Shown: positions 32,582 to 44,646, numbered from the stretch's first letter. The stretch: 58,283 nucleotides of DNA from Paraperlucidibaca sp. (GCA_018066805.1 JAGPVX010000008.1:1-58283); one strand, 5' to 3'. Made by a program: numbers and translations. The notes: a model not told the origin generated them from the sequence alone.

Positions 32582-34057
32582 ATGATGACACTCGGCGACT
32601 TACTACCTAGCTGCCCTGATCAATGGCAATCGATTGCCATTGAGTCGTTGGTTGCCGACTCGCGTCAAGTAACCGCGGGCACCTGTTTCATTGCTGTCGC
32701 CGGTACGCATTACAACGCGCATGAGCATATTCCTGCTGCCATCGAAGCTGGTGCAGCGGTAGTTTTGACTGAGGCCGATAACCATTTCACTCTGAACACT
32801 GTCATCAATCATGTGCCGGTATTAGCCGTGCCAGGCCTAGGCGACATGCTCGGGCTTTTGGCGGCGCGCTGGTATGCACAGCCCTCGCAATCTATGACTG
32901 TGCTTGCCACTACTGGCACCAATGGCAAAACCAGCATCGCCAATTTACTCGCTGGCGCATGCAATAAATTAGGCCTGCGTGCGGCAGTCATGGGCACCTT
33001 AGGCAATGGCTTTCCGGGCGAACTAGCTCCGGCAATTTTCACCACGCCAGATCCTCTGCAGTTACAGCGCCTGTTAGCCGATTTCCGCGATCAAGGTGCA
33101 CAAGCTGTTGCCCTTGAGGCGAGCTCGCATGGGCTGAGCCAAGGCCGCTTAACTGGCACACGCATTCATACCGCTTTGTTTACCAATTTGACGCGCGATC
33201 ATCTTGATTATCACGGCGACATGGACTCATATGCGGCGAGCAAGGCCTCGTTATTTCGCTGGCCTGATCTGCGCGCAGCGGTCATAAACGCCGATGATAT
33301 TTACGGCGCAGAAATGATGGCGCAGCTCGCTGACAACGTGCAATGCCTGCGCTATAGCTTAAATCCAGCTAGCGATGTTGAGCTGGTGGCGGAGTCGGTA
33401 GAGGCCACACTCGATGGCCTGCACATTTCGCTGCGCATTGCCGGCAAAACAGTGACGTTAAAAAGCCCATTGATTGGTCGTTTTAATGCCAGCAATTTAC
33501 TTGCTGTAGTTGGTGGCCTGCTTAGCATTGGTCATGACATCGATGCCATCGTGGCTGCTTTAGCTGAGGTGTCACCGGTGCCTGGCCGCATGCAATGTTT
33601 GCGCGAATCTGGCACACCATTAGCGGTGGTTGATTACGCACACACACCAGATGCTTTGGCGCAGGCACTAAAAGCAGCGCGTGAACATACCAAGGCCAAG
33701 CTTTGGGTGGTGTTTGGTTGTGGCGGTGGTCGCGACACCGGTAAGCGTCCTGAAATGGGCCGTATTGCCGGCGAGTTAGCCGATCACGTAGTCATCACCA
33801 CAGACAACCCACGCGAAGAAGATCCACAAGCGATTGTTGATCATGTGCGCTCAGGCTTAGCGGCAGATCGCAGCGTGCGTTGTGTGCTTGATCGTGGCGA
33901 TGCCATCGCGCAAGTGCTAGCAGAAGCGGGCGAAGATGATCTGGTTTTGGTGGCCGGCAAAGGTCATGAAACTTACCAAGAAGTGCACGGCGTGCGTACT
34001 CCATTTAGTGATGTAGAGCAGGTGCGTATGGCCTTGCTGTTGAGGAGTAGGGCATGA
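32582..34057 (+). CDS. murE: UDP-MurNAc-tripeptide synthetase
   Basis: 491 residues. It adds meso-diaminopimelate to UDP-MurNAc-L-Ala-D-Glu. P-loop TTGTNGKTSIA, the carbamylated-lysine region, and the DAP-selecting motif DNPREEDP are present. The start at 32582 follows AGGAGG (32571-32576); the frame is open further upstream inside ftsI but that is not a real start. The next ATG (32585) is equally possible. Confidence 0.97.
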   Translation: MMTLGDLLPSCPDQWQSIAIESLVADSRQVTAGTCFIAVAGTHYNAHEHIPAAIEAGAAVVLTEADNHFTLNTVINHVPVLAVPGLGDMLGLLAARWYAQPSQSMTVLATTGTNGKTSIANLLAGACNKLGLRAAVMGTLGNGFPGELAPAIFTTPDPLQLQRLLADFRDQGAQAVALEASSHGLSQGRLTGTRIHTALFTNLTRDHLDYHGDMDSYAASKASLFRWPDLRAAVINADDIYGAEMMAQLADNVQCLRYSLNPASDVELVAESVEATLDGLHISLRIAGKTVTLKSPLIGRFNASNLLAVVGGLLSIGHDIDAIVAALAEVSPVPGRMQCLRESGTPLAVVDYAHTPDALAQALKAAREHTKAKLWVVFGCGGGRDTGKRPEMGRIAGELADHVVITTDNPREEDPQAIVDHVRSGLAADRSVRCVLDRGDAIAQVLAEAGEDDLVLVAGKGHETYQEVHGVRTPFSDVEQVRMALLLRSRA

Positions 34058-35406
34058 AGCTCTCGGATATTGCTCGCGCCATTGCGGGCGAACTGGTTGG
34101 CTTGGATGCCGATGTTGGTAGCTTCTCGACCGATACCCGCACGCTACAGGCCGATGATGTGTTTATCGCGCTCAGTGGCGCTCGTACCAATGCCAATGAC
34201 TTGCTCGCACAAGCCGCGGCTAAAGGTGCGCTAGCCGCGATTACTGAATCATTAGATCCATCGGCAGGCATCGCTCAAATTGTTGTGGCTGATTGCCATG
34301 CCGCCTTAGGTCGGTTGGCGACTGCATGGTGCGAGCGCTTCCCTAAGCTCACCAAAGTGGCGATGACGGGCTCGGCAGGCAAAACATCTACAAAAGAAAT
34401 GACTGCGCGAATTTTTGAAGGCTTAGGTAATACCTTGGCTACGAAGGGTAATTTTAATAACGATATTGGTGTGCCACTAACGCTGCTGCGTTTGCGTGAT
34501 GAGCACCAATACGGCGTGTTTGAACTTGGCGCAAATCATCTTGGCGAAATCGCTTACACCGCCGCAATGGTGAAGCCGCAGGCAGTGGTGATCACCAATG
34601 TTGGCACTGCACATTTAGAAGGATTCGGTAGTCGCGAGGGTATTGCGCGCGCTAAGGGCGAGATTTACTCCGCTTTGGCCGATGACGGTGTGGCGGTAAT
34701 TAATCGTGATGATGAGTTCGCTGATTTCTGGCTTGAAGCGATGGGCTCGCGCCGTGTAGTGACATTCTCGCTACAGGCTGGCGCTGACATTTATGCGAGC
34801 AATATTAGCCACGGTGATACGCCGCAATATGCCTTTCAGCTTCATATCGGTGAGCAATCAGCGCCTGTACAGCTGCAAGTATTGGGTCGTCATCAGGTCG
34901 CAAATGCTTTGGCAGCAGCCGGTTTGGCGCATGCCTGCGGCGTGTCACTAGAGGCCATTGTGCAAGGTTTATCAAGCACGCGCCCGTTTATGGGTCGCAG
35001 TGTGCTGCATCGCCTCGGTGAGTCTTATCTCATCGATGACACCTACAACGCTAATCCCGACAGCATGAAAGCAGCGATTGATTTGCTGTGCTCGCTGCCG
35101 GGCCGACGCGTATTGGTATTGGGCGATATGGGTGAATTGGGCGATGCCACCGCATCGGGCCATCGTGAAGTCGGAGCGTACGCAAAAATGAAAAAAATAG
35201 ACGCGTTAATGACCACAGGTCAGCACCAGCATTTTTATGCCGATGGCTTTGGCAATCAGGCGCAATTATTTCCTGATCACAATGCCTTAGTGAAAGCCTT
35301 AGAGCATGAGCTACAGGGCGTAGTCAGTGCTTTGATTAAAGGCTCACGCAGCGCACGCATGGAGCAGATCGTGCACGCTGTTACTGAGTCGGCGGGAGTG
35401 CACTAA
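34054..35406 (+). CDS. murF: UDP-MurNAc-pentapeptide synthetase
   Basis: 450 residues. It adds D-Ala-D-Ala to the UDP-MurNAc-tripeptide. P-loop [33 protein letters not shown], and [15 protein letters not shown] are typical of MurF. The start overlaps murE (ATGA) and the stop overlaps mraY (TAATG). Confidence 0.97.
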   Translation: MKLSDIARAIAGELVGLDADVGSFSTDTRTLQADDVFIALSGARTNANDLLAQAAAKGALAAITESLDPSAGIAQIVVADCHAALGRLATAWCERFPKLTKVAMTGSAGKTSTKEMTARIFEGLGNTLATKGNFNNDIGVPLTLLRLRDEHQYGVFELGANHLGEIAYTAAMVKPQAVVITNVGTAHLEGFGSREGIARAKGEIYSALADDGVAVINRDDEFADFWLEAMGSRRVVTFSLQAGADIYASNISHGDTPQYAFQLHIGEQSAPVQLQVLGRHQVANALAAAGLAHACGVSLEAIVQGLSSTRPFMGRSVLHRLGESYLIDDTYNANPDSMKAAIDLLCSLPGRRVLVLGDMGELGDATASGHREVGAYAKMKKIDALMTTGQHQHFYADGFGNQAQLFPDHNALVKALEHELQGVVSALIKGSRSARMEQIVHAVTESAGVH

Positions 35407-36488
35407 TGCTCCTAGTCTTAGCCGATTGGGCCAGCCAGCATGTGAAAGGCTTTGCGGTATTTAACTACCTCACCTTTCGCTTCATGCTCAGCATTGTCAC
35501 TGCCTTTGCGCTATCGCTTTGGTGGGGGCCGTGGATGATTGAGCGCCTGAAAGCGATGAAATTTGGCCAAGCCATTCGCACAGATGGCCCGCAAACGCAT
35601 TTGGCTAAAGTCGGCACGCCAACTATGGGCGGCGTACTCATTTTGACCACGATTTTGGTCAGCACCTTGGCTTGGGCGCGCTTAGATAATATGTATATCT
35701 GGGTGGTGCTGGCGGTGATGGCAGTGTTTGGCATGGTCGGTTGGGTCGATGACTATCGCAAAGTTGTCGAGAAAGACCCTCGCGGTTTGCCGAGTCGTTG
35801 GAAGTATTTCTGGCAGTCGGTGGCTGGTCTTGGTGCGGCAGTGTTTCTTTACATGACTGCGAAAACGCCAATTGAAACCAGTCTCATCGTGCCGTTTTTC
35901 AAAGACATCATTATCCCGCTTGGTATCGCCTACATCGTGCTCAGCTACTTCGTCATCGTTGGCGCGAGTAATGCTGTGAACCTTACTGACGGCCTCGATG
36001 GCTTGGCGATTATGCCTACCGTCATGGTCGCTGGCGCATTGGCTATTTTTGCCTACGTCACCGGCAATATTAAGTTCGCCACCTACCTGCAAATTCCCTT
36101 CGTGGCCGGGTCGGGCGAGCTCATCATTATCTGTGGCGCAATCATTGGCGCCGGTCTTGGTTTCCTCTGGTTCAACGCGTATCCCGCGCAAGTTTTCATG
36201 GGTGATGTCGGCGCGCTGTCACTGGGTGCTGTGCTCGGCACTATCGCGGTCATCGTGCGTCAGGAAATCGTTTTATTCGTTATGTGCGGGGTCTTCGTCA
36301 TGGAGACCGTGTCGGTAATGATGCAGGTGGCAAGCTTCAAACTCACCGGCAAACGCATCTTCCGCATGGCTCCTATTCATCACCATTTTGAACTTAAAGG
36401 CTGGCCCGAGACTCGCGTGGTTGCGCGTTTCTGGATCATCTCATTCATGTTGGTGCTCATTGGTCTTGCGACCTTGAAATTGCGTTAG
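35406..36488 (+). CDS. mraY: Phospho-MurNAc-pentapeptide transferase
   Basis: 360 residues, ten predicted membrane helices. It makes lipid I from UDP-MurNAc-pentapeptide and undecaprenyl phosphate. VGWVDDYRK gives the catalytic Asp pair, [10 protein letters not shown] the second metal site, and [13 protein letters not shown] the conserved HHH loop. Confidence 0.98.
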   Translation: MLLVLADWASQHVKGFAVFNYLTFRFMLSIVTAFALSLWWGPWMIERLKAMKFGQAIRTDGPQTHLAKVGTPTMGGVLILTTILVSTLAWARLDNMYIWVVLAVMAVFGMVGWVDDYRKVVEKDPRGLPSRWKYFWQSVAGLGAAVFLYMTAKTPIETSLIVPFFKDIIIPLGIAYIVLSYFVIVGASNAVNLTDGLDGLAIMPTVMVAGALAIFAYVTGNIKFATYLQIPFVAGSGELIIICGAIIGAGLGFLWFNAYPAQVFMGDVGALSLGAVLGTIAVIVRQEIVLFVMCGVFVMETVSVMMQVASFKLTGKRIFRMAPIHHHFELKGWPETRVVARFWIISFMLVLIGLATLKLR

Positions 36489-36497
36489 GAGCTGAGC

Positions 36498-37880
36498 ATG
36501 TTAATAGCGCGCGGTGGTCTACGAGTAGTGATTGGTCTGGGTAAGACTGGGCTCTCGTGCGTGCGTTATTTGCGTAGCAAAGGCTATAGCGTTGCGGTTA
36601 ATGATACGCGCGAGCATCCGCCCGGTTTAGCTGAGCTCAGTGCTGAGTTTCCCGAAGTTAATGTGTATCTTGGCGGCTTAAATGCCGAGCTGCTGTTGTC
36701 TGCCAGTGAAATTATTTCCAGCCCAGGCATGGCAATTTCTACACCAGAAATTGCTGCCGCAAGTCGCGCAGGCGTTTTGGTGGTTGGCGACGTAGAGCTA
36801 TTTTGCCGCGAAGCCACGGCACCGATTATTGCTATCACCGGATCTAACGCAAAAAGCACAGTCACCACATTGATGGGTTTGATGGCCGAGCGTGACGGCT
36901 TAAATGTCGGCGTTTGCGGCAATATCGGCACACCAGTTTTAGACATGCTCGCTGAGGGTGACAAAGACCTCTACGTCATGGAGTTGTCGTCATTCCAGCT
37001 TGAAACCACGCATTCGCTGAAAGCAGCGGTGGCGGTGGTGTTGAACATCAGCGAAGACCATATGGATCGCTACAGCGGCATGGTCGAATATCATCAGACT
37101 AAGCACCGTATTTTCCGCAACTGCCAGCGCTATGTATTTAACCGCGATGACAAATTAACACGGCCATTAATCGCCGATAGTCTGCCGCATGCAAGTTTTG
37201 GTTTGAGTGCGCCAGATCTAAACGATTACGGCGTTTTAAGCGTCGATGGCGAGCCTTGGTTGGCACGCGGTCGCGAGCTATTAATGCCTGTCGCCGAGTT
37301 GCAAATCTTTGGTCAGCACAATATTGCCAATGCGCTAGCTTGTTTGGCATTGGGCGAGGCTGTGGGCATGTCGCGTGATGCCATGCTAGCCACATTGCGC
37401 GATTTCAGCGGCTTAAAACATCGCTGCCAACGCGTCGCCTTGGCCGATGACATCGCTTGGTATAACGACTCTAAAGGCACTAATGTTGGCGCAACGCTCG
37501 CGGCTATTCATGGCCTAGGTGCGGCAATTGCGCCGGCTGGCGGTCGCGTTGTGCTCATTGCTGGCGGTGTCGGTAAAGGTCAAGATTTCACGCCATTGCA
37601 AACGGCTATGGCCAGCTTCGGCCGTGCGCTAGTGTTGATCGGTGAGGATGCGTCGGTGATTGATGCCGCCATCACCGCCGAGTTGCCACGCCAGCGTTGC
37701 GCGAGCTTGGATGAGGCCATCGCCAGCGCTCGTCAATTTGCCCACCCCCACGATGCCATTTTGCTGTCGCCAGCTTGCGCTAGCTTCGACATGTTTAAGC
37801 ATTACGAAGATCGCGGCGATCAGTTTGCGCTTGGCGTGCAAACATTCGTTGCCGGCTCCAATACGGGGCATTCATCATGA
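36498..37880 (+). CDS. murD: UDP-MurNAc-L-alanine:D-glutamate ligase
   Basis: 460 residues. It adds D-glutamate. The P-loop reads ITGSNAKSTVTT, with Ala where many MurD enzymes have Gly. GNIGTPVLDM, MELSSFQLETT and HRCQRVA are also conserved. It starts 9 bases after mraY, one of the few non-overlapping junctions in this stretch. Confidence 0.96.
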   Translation: MLIARGGLRVVIGLGKTGLSCVRYLRSKGYSVAVNDTREHPPGLAELSAEFPEVNVYLGGLNAELLLSASEIISSPGMAISTPEIAAASRAGVLVVGDVELFCREATAPIIAITGSNAKSTVTTLMGLMAERDGLNVGVCGNIGTPVLDMLAEGDKDLYVMELSSFQLETTHSLKAAVAVVLNISEDHMDRYSGMVEYHQTKHRIFRNCQRYVFNRDDKLTRPLIADSLPHASFGLSAPDLNDYGVLSVDGEPWLARGRELLMPVAELQIFGQHNIANALACLALGEAVGMSRDAMLATLRDFSGLKHRCQRVALADDIAWYNDSKGTNVGATLAAIHGLGAAIAPAGGRVVLIAGGVGKGQDFTPLQTAMASFGRALVLIGEDASVIDAAITAELPRQRCASLDEAIASARQFAHPHDAILLSPACASFDMFKHYEDRGDQFALGVQTFVAGSNTGHSS

Positions 37881-39073
37881 TGGCCCGCGTGCTTGCTCCA
37901 TATCAAAACATGCGCATGAATCTGAGCTTGCTCAGCGATCGTCAGTATGTGCTGCTCTCAGCGGGCTTCTTATTTTGCATCGGCCTAATCATGGTTGGCT
38001 CGGCATCGATGGGCGTCGCTGATGCCAACTATGGCAATCCGTTCTACTTCTTCACGCGCCACTTGATCTATCTAGCCATTGGCCTAGTGGTTGCCGCGGT
38101 GGTTTCGCAAGTGCCCATGGAGACATGGAATCGTTATAGCTACTGGCTGTTTTTAGTGGCGCTTGTGCTGATTGTATTGGTCTTGATTCCTGGTATTGGC
38201 CGTCGCGTAAATGGCAGCATGCGGTGGATTGGCATTGGTGGCTTAACCATCCAGCCATCAGAAATATTGAAGTTTGCTGGCGTGTTGGCGATGGCTGCCT
38301 ACTTATGGCGCCGCCAAGAAGATGTGCGCTCAGGCTGGATGGGTTTTCTCAAGCCAATGGCATTTGCCGGCATATCTGTTGGCTTGATGTTGGCAGAGCC
38401 TGACTTCGGCGCCAGCATGGTGATTGTCATTGCATTGATGGCGATGCTGTTTTTGGCAGGCTCGCCAATGGCGCTGTATTTAATGCTGTCGGGCGGAATT
38501 TTATTGGGTGCCATCGGCATCATGATCGCCGAGCCTTATCGGATGAAGCGCTTAATGGCGTTCACCGATCCATGGGCCGATCAATACAATAGTGGTTACC
38601 AGCTAGTGCAAAGCTTGATCGCCTTCGGTCGTGGCGATTGGTTTGGTGTTGGCTTAGGCCATAGCGTGCAAAAATTATTCTACTTGCCCGAAGCACATAC
38701 CGACTTCGTTTTTGCCGTTTATGCCGAAGAGTTTGGCCTAGTCGGCGTCTTGTTATTATTGCTAGCCATGGTCACTTTGGTCATGACTGGCCTGCGCATT
38801 GGCCAACGTGCTGAGCGTGCTGGCCAGATATTTTCTGGCTATGTCGCCTATGGCTTGTCGGTGACTATCGGCATCCAAGCAGCGATCAATATCGGCGTTA
38901 ATATCGGTCTGTTTCCAACCAAAGGCCTGACGCTACCGCTAGTCAGCTACGGCGGCTCCAGTTTGGTCATGATGTTTGTGGTCTTGGCAGTGCTTTTGCG
39001 CATCGATGCCGAAGCCAGCGAGCCACAAGAACGCGCTGTGCGTCGTCCGGGAGGCCTCAATGACTATCGTTAA
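37877..39073 (+). CDS. ftsW: Septal peptidoglycan glycosyltransferase FtsW
   Basis: 398 residues, SEDS family, ten predicted membrane helices. It polymerises lipid II at the septum with FtsI. Motifs include GIGRRVNGSMRWI, QPSEILKF, EPDFGASMV, GRGDWFGVGLGHSVQKLFYLPEAHTDF and SYGGSSLV. The start is at the ATG overlapping the murD stop; a second ATG follows directly. Confidence 0.96.
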   Translation: MMARVLAPYQNMRMNLSLLSDRQYVLLSAGFLFCIGLIMVGSASMGVADANYGNPFYFFTRHLIYLAIGLVVAAVVSQVPMETWNRYSYWLFLVALVLIVLVLIPGIGRRVNGSMRWIGIGGLTIQPSEILKFAGVLAMAAYLWRRQEDVRSGWMGFLKPMAFAGISVGLMLAEPDFGASMVIVIALMAMLFLAGSPMALYLMLSGGILLGAIGIMIAEPYRMKRLMAFTDPWADQYNSGYQLVQSLIAFGRGDWFGVGLGHSVQKLFYLPEAHTDFVFAVYAEEFGLVGVLLLLLAMVTLVMTGLRIGQRAERAGQIFSGYVAYGLSVTIGIQAAINIGVNIGLFPTKGLTLPLVSYGGSSLVMMFVVLAVLLRIDAEASEPQERAVRRPGGLNDYR

Positions 39074-40139
39074 ATCGGTGGTAGTGATGGCTGGCGGCAC
39101 TGGCGGTCACGTCTTCCCGGCATTAGCTGTGGCGCGTGGACTGCAAGCTGAGGGCGTGAAAGTGCATTGGCTGGGTACAGCGCGCGGCATTGAGGCCGAC
39201 ATCGTGCCGAAAGCGGGCATTGCTATTAGCTATTTAAATGTTGGCGGCCTACGCGGCAATGGCCTGCTGCCTTTGCTGCAAGCGCCATTTAAGTTGCTTG
39301 TAGCGGTTTGGCAGGCGATGGCAATTTGCCGCCGCGTCAATGCCGATGCCGTCATTGGCCTCGGTGGCTATGTTACTGGCCCCGGTGGCGTGGCCGCGCG
39401 ACTACTGGGCCTGCCACTGTATATCCATGAGCAAAACGCCATTGCCGGTTTTACTAATAAAACTCTGGCGCGTTTTGCCACACGCATTTTGCAGGCCTTC
39501 CCCAGTGCCTTTGCCGCTTCCAGCAAGGTAAGCACCGTGGGTAATCCAGTGCGTGCTGACATTGCTAGCTTGCCCATGCCCGCTATTCGTTACGGCGAAC
39601 GTCAAGGCCAGCTGCAGGTGCTGGTTTTAGGCGGAAGTTTAGGTGCTGTGGCGTTAAACCAATTGGTGCCAGAAGCGTTCGCTGAGCTAGAGCCAGCAGC
39701 GCGCCCAATCATTCGCCATCAAGCCGGCCGCAAGCATGCAGCCAATGCTGAGGCGGTCTACGTCAAGCTCGGTGTGCAAGCCACGGTGCTGCCATTTATC
39801 GATGATATGGCGGCTGAGTACGCGTGGGCCGATGTCGTTATTTGCCGTAGCGGCGCGCTAACTGTTTCTGAGTTGGCAGCAGTGGGTGTGGCATCGGTAC
39901 TGATTCCATTCCCACATGCTGTTGATGATCACCAAACCGCCAATGCACGCTTTTTAAGCGATGCTGGTGCGGCGTTATTGTTTCAACAAAAAGATTTAAC
40001 GGTGTCGGCATTTGCCGCTACTTTGCGCGGATTATTGCAGCGCGAAAAATTACAACAAATGGCTGAAAAGGCTCGTGCCTTGGCAGAGACCGAAGCCACT
40101 ACGCGTGTGGTTAACACGATTTTACGAGGTGAAGCATGA
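39060..40139 (+). CDS. murG: UDP-GlcNAc:lipid I GlcNAc transferase
   Basis: 359 residues, GT28. It makes lipid II at the inner face of the membrane. [41 protein letters not shown] and [13 protein letters not shown] are present. The ATG at 39060 follows GGGAGG (39049-39054) and lies within the ftsW end (14-base overlap). The open frame further upstream is only coincidental. Confidence 0.97.
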   Translation: MTIVKSVVVMAGGTGGHVFPALAVARGLQAEGVKVHWLGTARGIEADIVPKAGIAISYLNVGGLRGNGLLPLLQAPFKLLVAVWQAMAICRRVNADAVIGLGGYVTGPGGVAARLLGLPLYIHEQNAIAGFTNKTLARFATRILQAFPSAFAASSKVSTVGNPVRADIASLPMPAIRYGERQGQLQVLVLGGSLGAVALNQLVPEAFAELEPAARPIIRHQAGRKHAANAEAVYVKLGVQATVLPFIDDMAAEYAWADVVICRSGALTVSELAAVGVASVLIPFPHAVDDHQTANARFLSDAGAALLFQQKDLTVSAFAATLRGLLQREKLQQMAEKARALAETEATTRVVNTILRGEA

Positions 40140-41569
40140 GACCCATCACACGCAGCCGCATGATTGAAATTCCTGAAATGCGCCGGATTCGCCGCATTCA
40201 TTTTGTCGGCATCGGTGGCGCAGGCATGTGCGGTATCGCCGAGGTCTTGCTCAATCAGGGCTATGAAATCGCTGGCTCGGACATGAAGGAAAGCAAGAAC
40301 ACGCAGCGCTTAAAAGAGCTGGGTGTGGATATTTTTATCGGCCACGATGCAGCACATATTGAGACCGCAGATGTTTTGGTGGTGTCTACCGCTATTGATA
40401 CTAGCAACCCAGAAGTTAATGCTGCACTGAGCCGTCGCTTACCGATTGTGCGTCGCGCGCAAATGCTCGCTGAGCTGATGCGCTATCGACACGGTATAGC
40501 CATTGCAGGCACTCATGGGAAAACCACAACAACCAGTTTAATTGCTTCGATTCTAGGCGAAGCTGGCTTTGACCCAACGTATGTGATTGGTGGTCTGCTC
40601 AATAGTGCTGGTACGAATGCCAAGCTCGGTAGCAGCCGTTATTTTGTAGCGGAAGCTGACGAAAGTGACGCCTCATTTTTACACTTACAACCCATGGTTT
40701 CAGTGGTTACCAATATCGATGCTGATCACATGGAAACCTACGGTGGTGACTTTGAAGTATTAAAGCGCACCTTTATTGATTTCTTGCACAACCTACCGTT
40801 TTACGGTCTTGCTGTTGTTTGCGGTGATGATCCAATCGTCACCGAACTACTGCCGCAGATTGCTCGTCCAACCGTGACTTATGGCTTTAACGAAGGCAAC
40901 GATGTGCGCGCGGTAGACATCGAGCAAGATGGTTTGCAGACACGCTTTACAGCACTGCGTGAAGGCCGCGATCCTCTGCAGGTAACGTTAAATTTGCCTG
41001 GCTTGCACAATGTTTTAAATAGCTTAGCGGCAATAGCCGTGGCCACCGATGAAGGTGTTGACGATGCCGCCATGGTCAAGGCGCTCGATGATTTCGAAGG
41101 TGTGGGCCGTCGCTTCCAGCGCTTAGGCGAAATGCATGGCGTGCAATTGGTTGATGACTACGGTCATCACCCTCGTGAAGTCGCAGCAACTATTGCCGCT
41201 GCTCGTCAGGCTTACCCAGACCGCCGCTTAGTCATGCTGTTTCAGCCGCATCGCTACACGCGCACGCGCGACTGCTTTGAGGATTTTGTGCATGTGCTCT
41301 CTAGCGTCGACGCACTACTTTTACTCGATGTTTATAGCGCAGGTGAAAAACCTATTTCAGGTGCCGATAGCCGTTCATTAGCGCGCAGTGTACGCAACCG
41401 TGGCCTAGTTGACCCCGTATTCGTTGAGGCTAGTGATGAGCTGGCCAGCATCCTGCCGAGCATTTTAAAAGCCGGCGATGTCTTGCTAACCCAAGGCGCT
41501 GGTACCGTCGGCAGCATTGCCGTGGAGCTGGCACAACACCAACTCTATTTATCGGAGCCTAAGGCATGA
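40136..41569 (+). CDS. murC: UDP-MurNAc:L-alanine ligase
   Basis: 477 residues. It adds the first peptide residue. [17 protein letters not shown]-loop [37 protein letters not shown] and [11 protein letters not shown] are conserved. The ATG overlaps the murG stop; an internal ATG 24 bases later is an alternative start. Confidence 0.97.
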   Translation: MRPITRSRMIEIPEMRRIRRIHFVGIGGAGMCGIAEVLLNQGYEIAGSDMKESKNTQRLKELGVDIFIGHDAAHIETADVLVVSTAIDTSNPEVNAALSRRLPIVRRAQMLAELMRYRHGIAIAGTHGKTTTTSLIASILGEAGFDPTYVIGGLLNSAGTNAKLGSSRYFVAEADESDASFLHLQPMVSVVTNIDADHMETYGGDFEVLKRTFIDFLHNLPFYGLAVVCGDDPIVTELLPQIARPTVTYGFNEGNDVRAVDIEQDGLQTRFTALREGRDPLQVTLNLPGLHNVLNSLAAIAVATDEGVDDAAMVKALDDFEGVGRRFQRLGEMHGVQLVDDYGHHPREVAATIAAARQAYPDRRLVMLFQPHRYTRTRDCFEDFVHVLSSVDALLLLDVYSAGEKPISGADSRSLARSVRNRGLVDPVFVEASDELASILPSILKAGDVLLTQGAGTVGSIAVELAQHQLYLSEPKA

Positions 41570-42495
41570 GCCAGTCTGTCGATTTTGGCCGCGTGGCCGT
41601 GCTCTATGGTGGCACTGCCGCCGAGCGACCCGTGTCATTAATCAGCGGCGCTGCGGTGCTGAAAGCCTTGCAAGAAGCTGGAGTCGATGCGCATCGCTTC
41701 GATCCTGCCGAGCGCGATATTGTCGAAGTGCAGGGCTATGACCGTGCCTTTATCGTGCTCCATGGCCGCGGCGGTGAAGACGGCGTTATTCAGGGCGTGC
41801 TCGAACAATTCCAAGTGCCTTACACCGGCAGTGGCGTCATGGCCTCAGCCATCGGCATGGATAAAGCGCGCACTAAACAGCTGTGGGTAGGTTGCGGCCT
41901 GCCAACACCAACGTATCGCCGTTTATATGCCGGCATGGATTTCGCCGCAGTCGTCGCCGACTTAGGCCTGCCATTAATGGTCAAGCCCTCACGCGAAGGC
42001 TCGAGCATTGGCATGGCCAAAGTCTATAGCGTGGAAGACTTAGCGAAAGCCTATGAAGTCGCAGCAAAGCACGATAGCGAAGTCATTGCCGAGCACTTTA
42101 TTCAAGGCAGCGAATACACCATCGCCATTTTAGGCGACCGTGCTTTGCCAGTAATTCGCATGGTGCCGGCGACAGACTTCTACGATTTTGAAGCAAAGTA
42201 TTCGCGCAATGACACCCAGTACAACATTCCAAGCGGCTTGCTTGCTGAAGATGAGGCTGAGCTACAGCGTCTGTCACTCGAAGCCTTTCGCGCTTTAGGC
42301 GCACGCGGCTGGGGTCGAATCGATGCCATGCGCGATGCCGATGGCCGCTTCTGGTTGCTCGAAATCAACACAGTACCCGGCATGACTGACCACTCATTGG
42401 TGCCGATGGCCGCTGCTGCATGCGGCATCGATTTCACGCAGCTAGTGTTGACGATTTTGGCGCAAGCCACACGTGAAAACGGAGACGCCGCATGA
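41566..42495 (+). CDS. ddlB: D-alanine--D-alanine ligase
   Basis: 309 residues, ATP-grasp fold. It makes the D-Ala-D-Ala used by Mur[48 protein letters not shown] and [17 protein letters not shown] are conserved. The lack of the Ddl N-terminal extension and its place in dcw favour DdlB. Overlaps at both ends (ATGA). Confidence 0.96.
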   Translation: MSQSVDFGRVAVLYGGTAAERPVSLISGAAVLKALQEAGVDAHRFDPAERDIVEVQGYDRAFIVLHGRGGEDGVIQGVLEQFQVPYTGSGVMASAIGMDKARTKQLWVGCGLPTPTYRRLYAGMDFAAVVADLGLPLMVKPSREGSSIGMAKVYSVEDLAKAYEVAAKHDSEVIAEHFIQGSEYTIAILGDRALPVIRMVPATDFYDFEAKYSRNDTQYNIPSGLLAEDEAELQRLSLEAFRALGARGWGRIDAMRDADGRFWLLEINTVPGMTDHSLVPMAAAACGIDFTQLVLTILAQATRENGDAA

Positions 42496-43319
42496 GCGCT
42501 GCTCGCCGCCCCATAGGTGCTGTGCCTCGGCCAAAGCCGAAGCCAGCACGCGAGCCACTATTGGCTAATGGGCGCTGGCGACAACTGCTGAGCTGGAAGC
42601 TGAACTTCAGTTTCTCGGCAGGCTTAGGGCAGAAATTGGTGGTGTTGGTATCGCTTATTGCGATTGCGGTTGTGCTCGTGGCGGTATCGACAGTTTGGCG
42701 CGATTGGCAATTAAAGACGCCCATCAGCCACGTCAATATTACTGGCGACTTGCATCAGCTCGAACGCAACGATTTACAAACGGCACTAGAACGACAAGTG
42801 CGCGGCACATTTTTCACCGTCAACTTGGCCGCGCTACAGAGCACCGCGAAGCGCTATCCCTGGGTTGCCGATGTCAGCGCATCGCGTCATTGGCCAAACT
42901 CGGTGCGCATCAATATTCGTGAAAAACAAGCGGTCGCGCGTTGGCAGCCTAGCGGTTTAGTGAGTGAGGATGGTTCGGTGTTTCGCCCGCGCAGCGCCAC
43001 TGGCGTTAGCGACTTACCGCTGCTGTCAGGGCCGCGCTCGCAATCGCAGTTTGTTTTGCAGCGTTACGAAAAAATGGCGGCGGTATTGGCGCGAGTTGGT
43101 TTGCGCATAGAAGCTTTAGCGCTTACTGATCGCATGAGCTGGGAATTAACGCTCAATGACGGCGTGAAAGTATTAGTAGATGGCCAAGATACTTTGGCTA
43201 AGTTGGAACGATTTACGGTGCTCTATGAGCGCCAGTTGGCGGGCGAGATTACTAGTATCGCTCGAGTAGATTTGCGCTATCGCAACGGCGTAGCGATTGG
43301 TTGGCGGCAAGCGGGGTAA
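42492..43319 (+). CDS. ftsQ: Cell division protein FtsQ
   Basis: 275 residues. Proline- and arginine-rich cytoplasmic tail, one membrane helix (about 48-68), POTRA domain ([22 protein letters not shown] onward) and a beta domain. It anchors FtsB and Fts[23 protein letters not shown] is the conserved POTRA end. Confidence 0.93.
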   Translation: MSAARRPIGAVPRPKPKPAREPLLANGRWRQLLSWKLNFSFSAGLGQKLVVLVSLIAIAVVLVAVSTVWRDWQLKTPISHVNITGDLHQLERNDLQTALERQVRGTFFTVNLAALQSTAKRYPWVADVSASRHWPNSVRINIREKQAVARWQPSGLVSEDGSVFRPRSATGVSDLPLLSGPRSQSQFVLQRYEKMAAVLARVGLRIEALALTDRMSWELTLNDGVKVLVDGQDTLAKLERFTVLYERQLAGEITSIARVDLRYRNGVAIGWRQAG

Positions 43320-43383
43320 AACAACAATGAGCAATATATATCACGGCAGCTTTCGGTCACCTTCGGTGGCCAGGATGGATAAC

Positions 43384-44646
43384 ATGGCACATAACGCACA
43401 AGCACCTATGATTGTGGCAATCGACATCGGCACCTCGAAAGTGGTTTGCCTAGTCGGTCAAATCAATTCCGCTGAGCAGTCGCTAGAAATTATTGGCTAC
43501 GGCTCGCGGCCATCAAAAGGTATGCGCAAAGGTGTGGTCGTCAACATTGACGAAACCATGGTGGCCATTAAGGAGGCTGTAGGTGAGGCTGAGCTGATGG
43601 CCGACTGCAGCATTTTCTCAGCCTATATTGGCATTGCCGGTAGCCATATTGGCGGTCGCAACGCCAGTGCCGTGGTTGCCACTCGTGATGGCGAGGTGTC
43701 GAAAAATGACATCGAGCGCGTTATAGAGGCGGCAAAGTCGGGCGCCAATCCTGTCGATCAGCGCATATTGCATGTGCTGCCGCAGGAGTATCTGGTCGAT
43801 AACCAAGGCGATGTCCGCAATCCTTTGGGCATGGCTGGCGTGCGCTTAGAAGGCCATATTCATATGGTGACTTGCTCTGCCAACGCCGCGCAAAACCTTG
43901 AGAAATGTGTGAGTGGCTGTGAGATCGCTATCGATGATTTGGTGCTTGAGCAATACGCATCGAGCTTCGCTGTGCTCACCGAAGATGAAAAAGAACTCGG
44001 TGTCTGCCTGATCGATATTGGTGGCGGCACAACCGATATTGCGGTGTTCGTAAATGGCGCCATTCGCCACACGGCAGTAATCCCTATTGCCGGCGACCAA
44101 GTGACTAATGACATTGCGATGGCATTGCGCACGCCAACGCCAGCTGCCGATGACATCAAAACACGCTACGCCTGCGTCGTGCCGCAACTAGTCGATCCTG
44201 AGCAAACCATTAGCGTGCCCGGCATGGGCGATCGCCCAGCGCGCACCATGGCTAGACAAACATTGGCAGCCGTCGTTGAACCACGTTACGAAGAGCTATT
44301 TAGCTTAGTACAAGCTGAGCTTGATCGTTGCGGTTACGGCGATCATCTAGCAGCTGGTGTGGTGATGACTGGTGGCTCGGCACGCATCGAAGGTGCAGTG
44401 CAATTAGCCGAGTCTATTTTCCATTTACCGGTGCGTATCGGTATGCCGCAGTCGCTGAAGTTAGGCGGCATGGAAGAGCTTTTGCAAAACCCAATTTACG
44501 CCACCGGTATTGGCCTATTGATGTATGGCAAGCAACGTTCGTTAGCAAATGGCGTGAGCAGCAAGCCACGTCAAGGCCATGGCGCAACTAAAGGTCTTGG
44601 TGAAGCAATGGGTAAGTTGAAAGGTTGGTTTGCAAACAACTTTTAA
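43384..44646 (+). CDS. ftsA: Cell division protein FtsA
   Basis: 420 residues from the chosen start, the E. coli length. Actin-like ATPase that tethers FtsZ to the membrane. IVAIDIGTSKVVCLVG, CLIDIGGGTTDIAVF and VMTGGSARIEG are actin-fold phosphate loops; LKGWFANNF is the amphipathic membrane helix. The ATG at 43384 lies 8 bases after AGGA and aligns with family starts. An in-frame ATG at 43327 would add 19 residues. Confidence 0.94.
   Translation: MAHNAQAPMIVAIDIGTSKVVCLVGQINSAEQSLEIIGYGSRPSKGMRKGVVVNIDETMVAIKEAVGEAELMADCSIFSAYIGIAGSHIGGRNASAVVATRDGEVSKNDIERVIEAAKSGANPVDQRILHVLPQEYLVDNQGDVRNPLGMAGVRLEGHIHMVTCSANAAQNLEKCVSGCEIAIDDLVLEQYASSFAVLTEDEKELGVCLIDIGGGTTDIAVFVNGAIRHTAVIPIAGDQVTNDIAMALRTPTPAADDIKTRYACVVPQLVDPEQTISVPGMGDRPARTMARQTLAAVVEPRYEELFSLVQAELDRCGYGDHLAAGVVMTGGSARIEGAVQLAESIFHLPVRIGMPQSLKLGGMEELLQNPIYATGIGLLMYGKQRSLANGVSSKPRQGHGATKGLGEAMGKLKGWFANNF

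Noticed and set aside
36838..36873. MurD P-loop with Ala (GSNAKST)
   Set aside because: I believe this variant also occurs in Pseudomonas MurD, so it is not a sign of inactivity.
43297..43383. Longer FtsA start (ATG at 43327 or a GTG at 43297)
   Set aside because: No convincing ribosome site, and family alignment places the start at 43384 with AGGA upstream.
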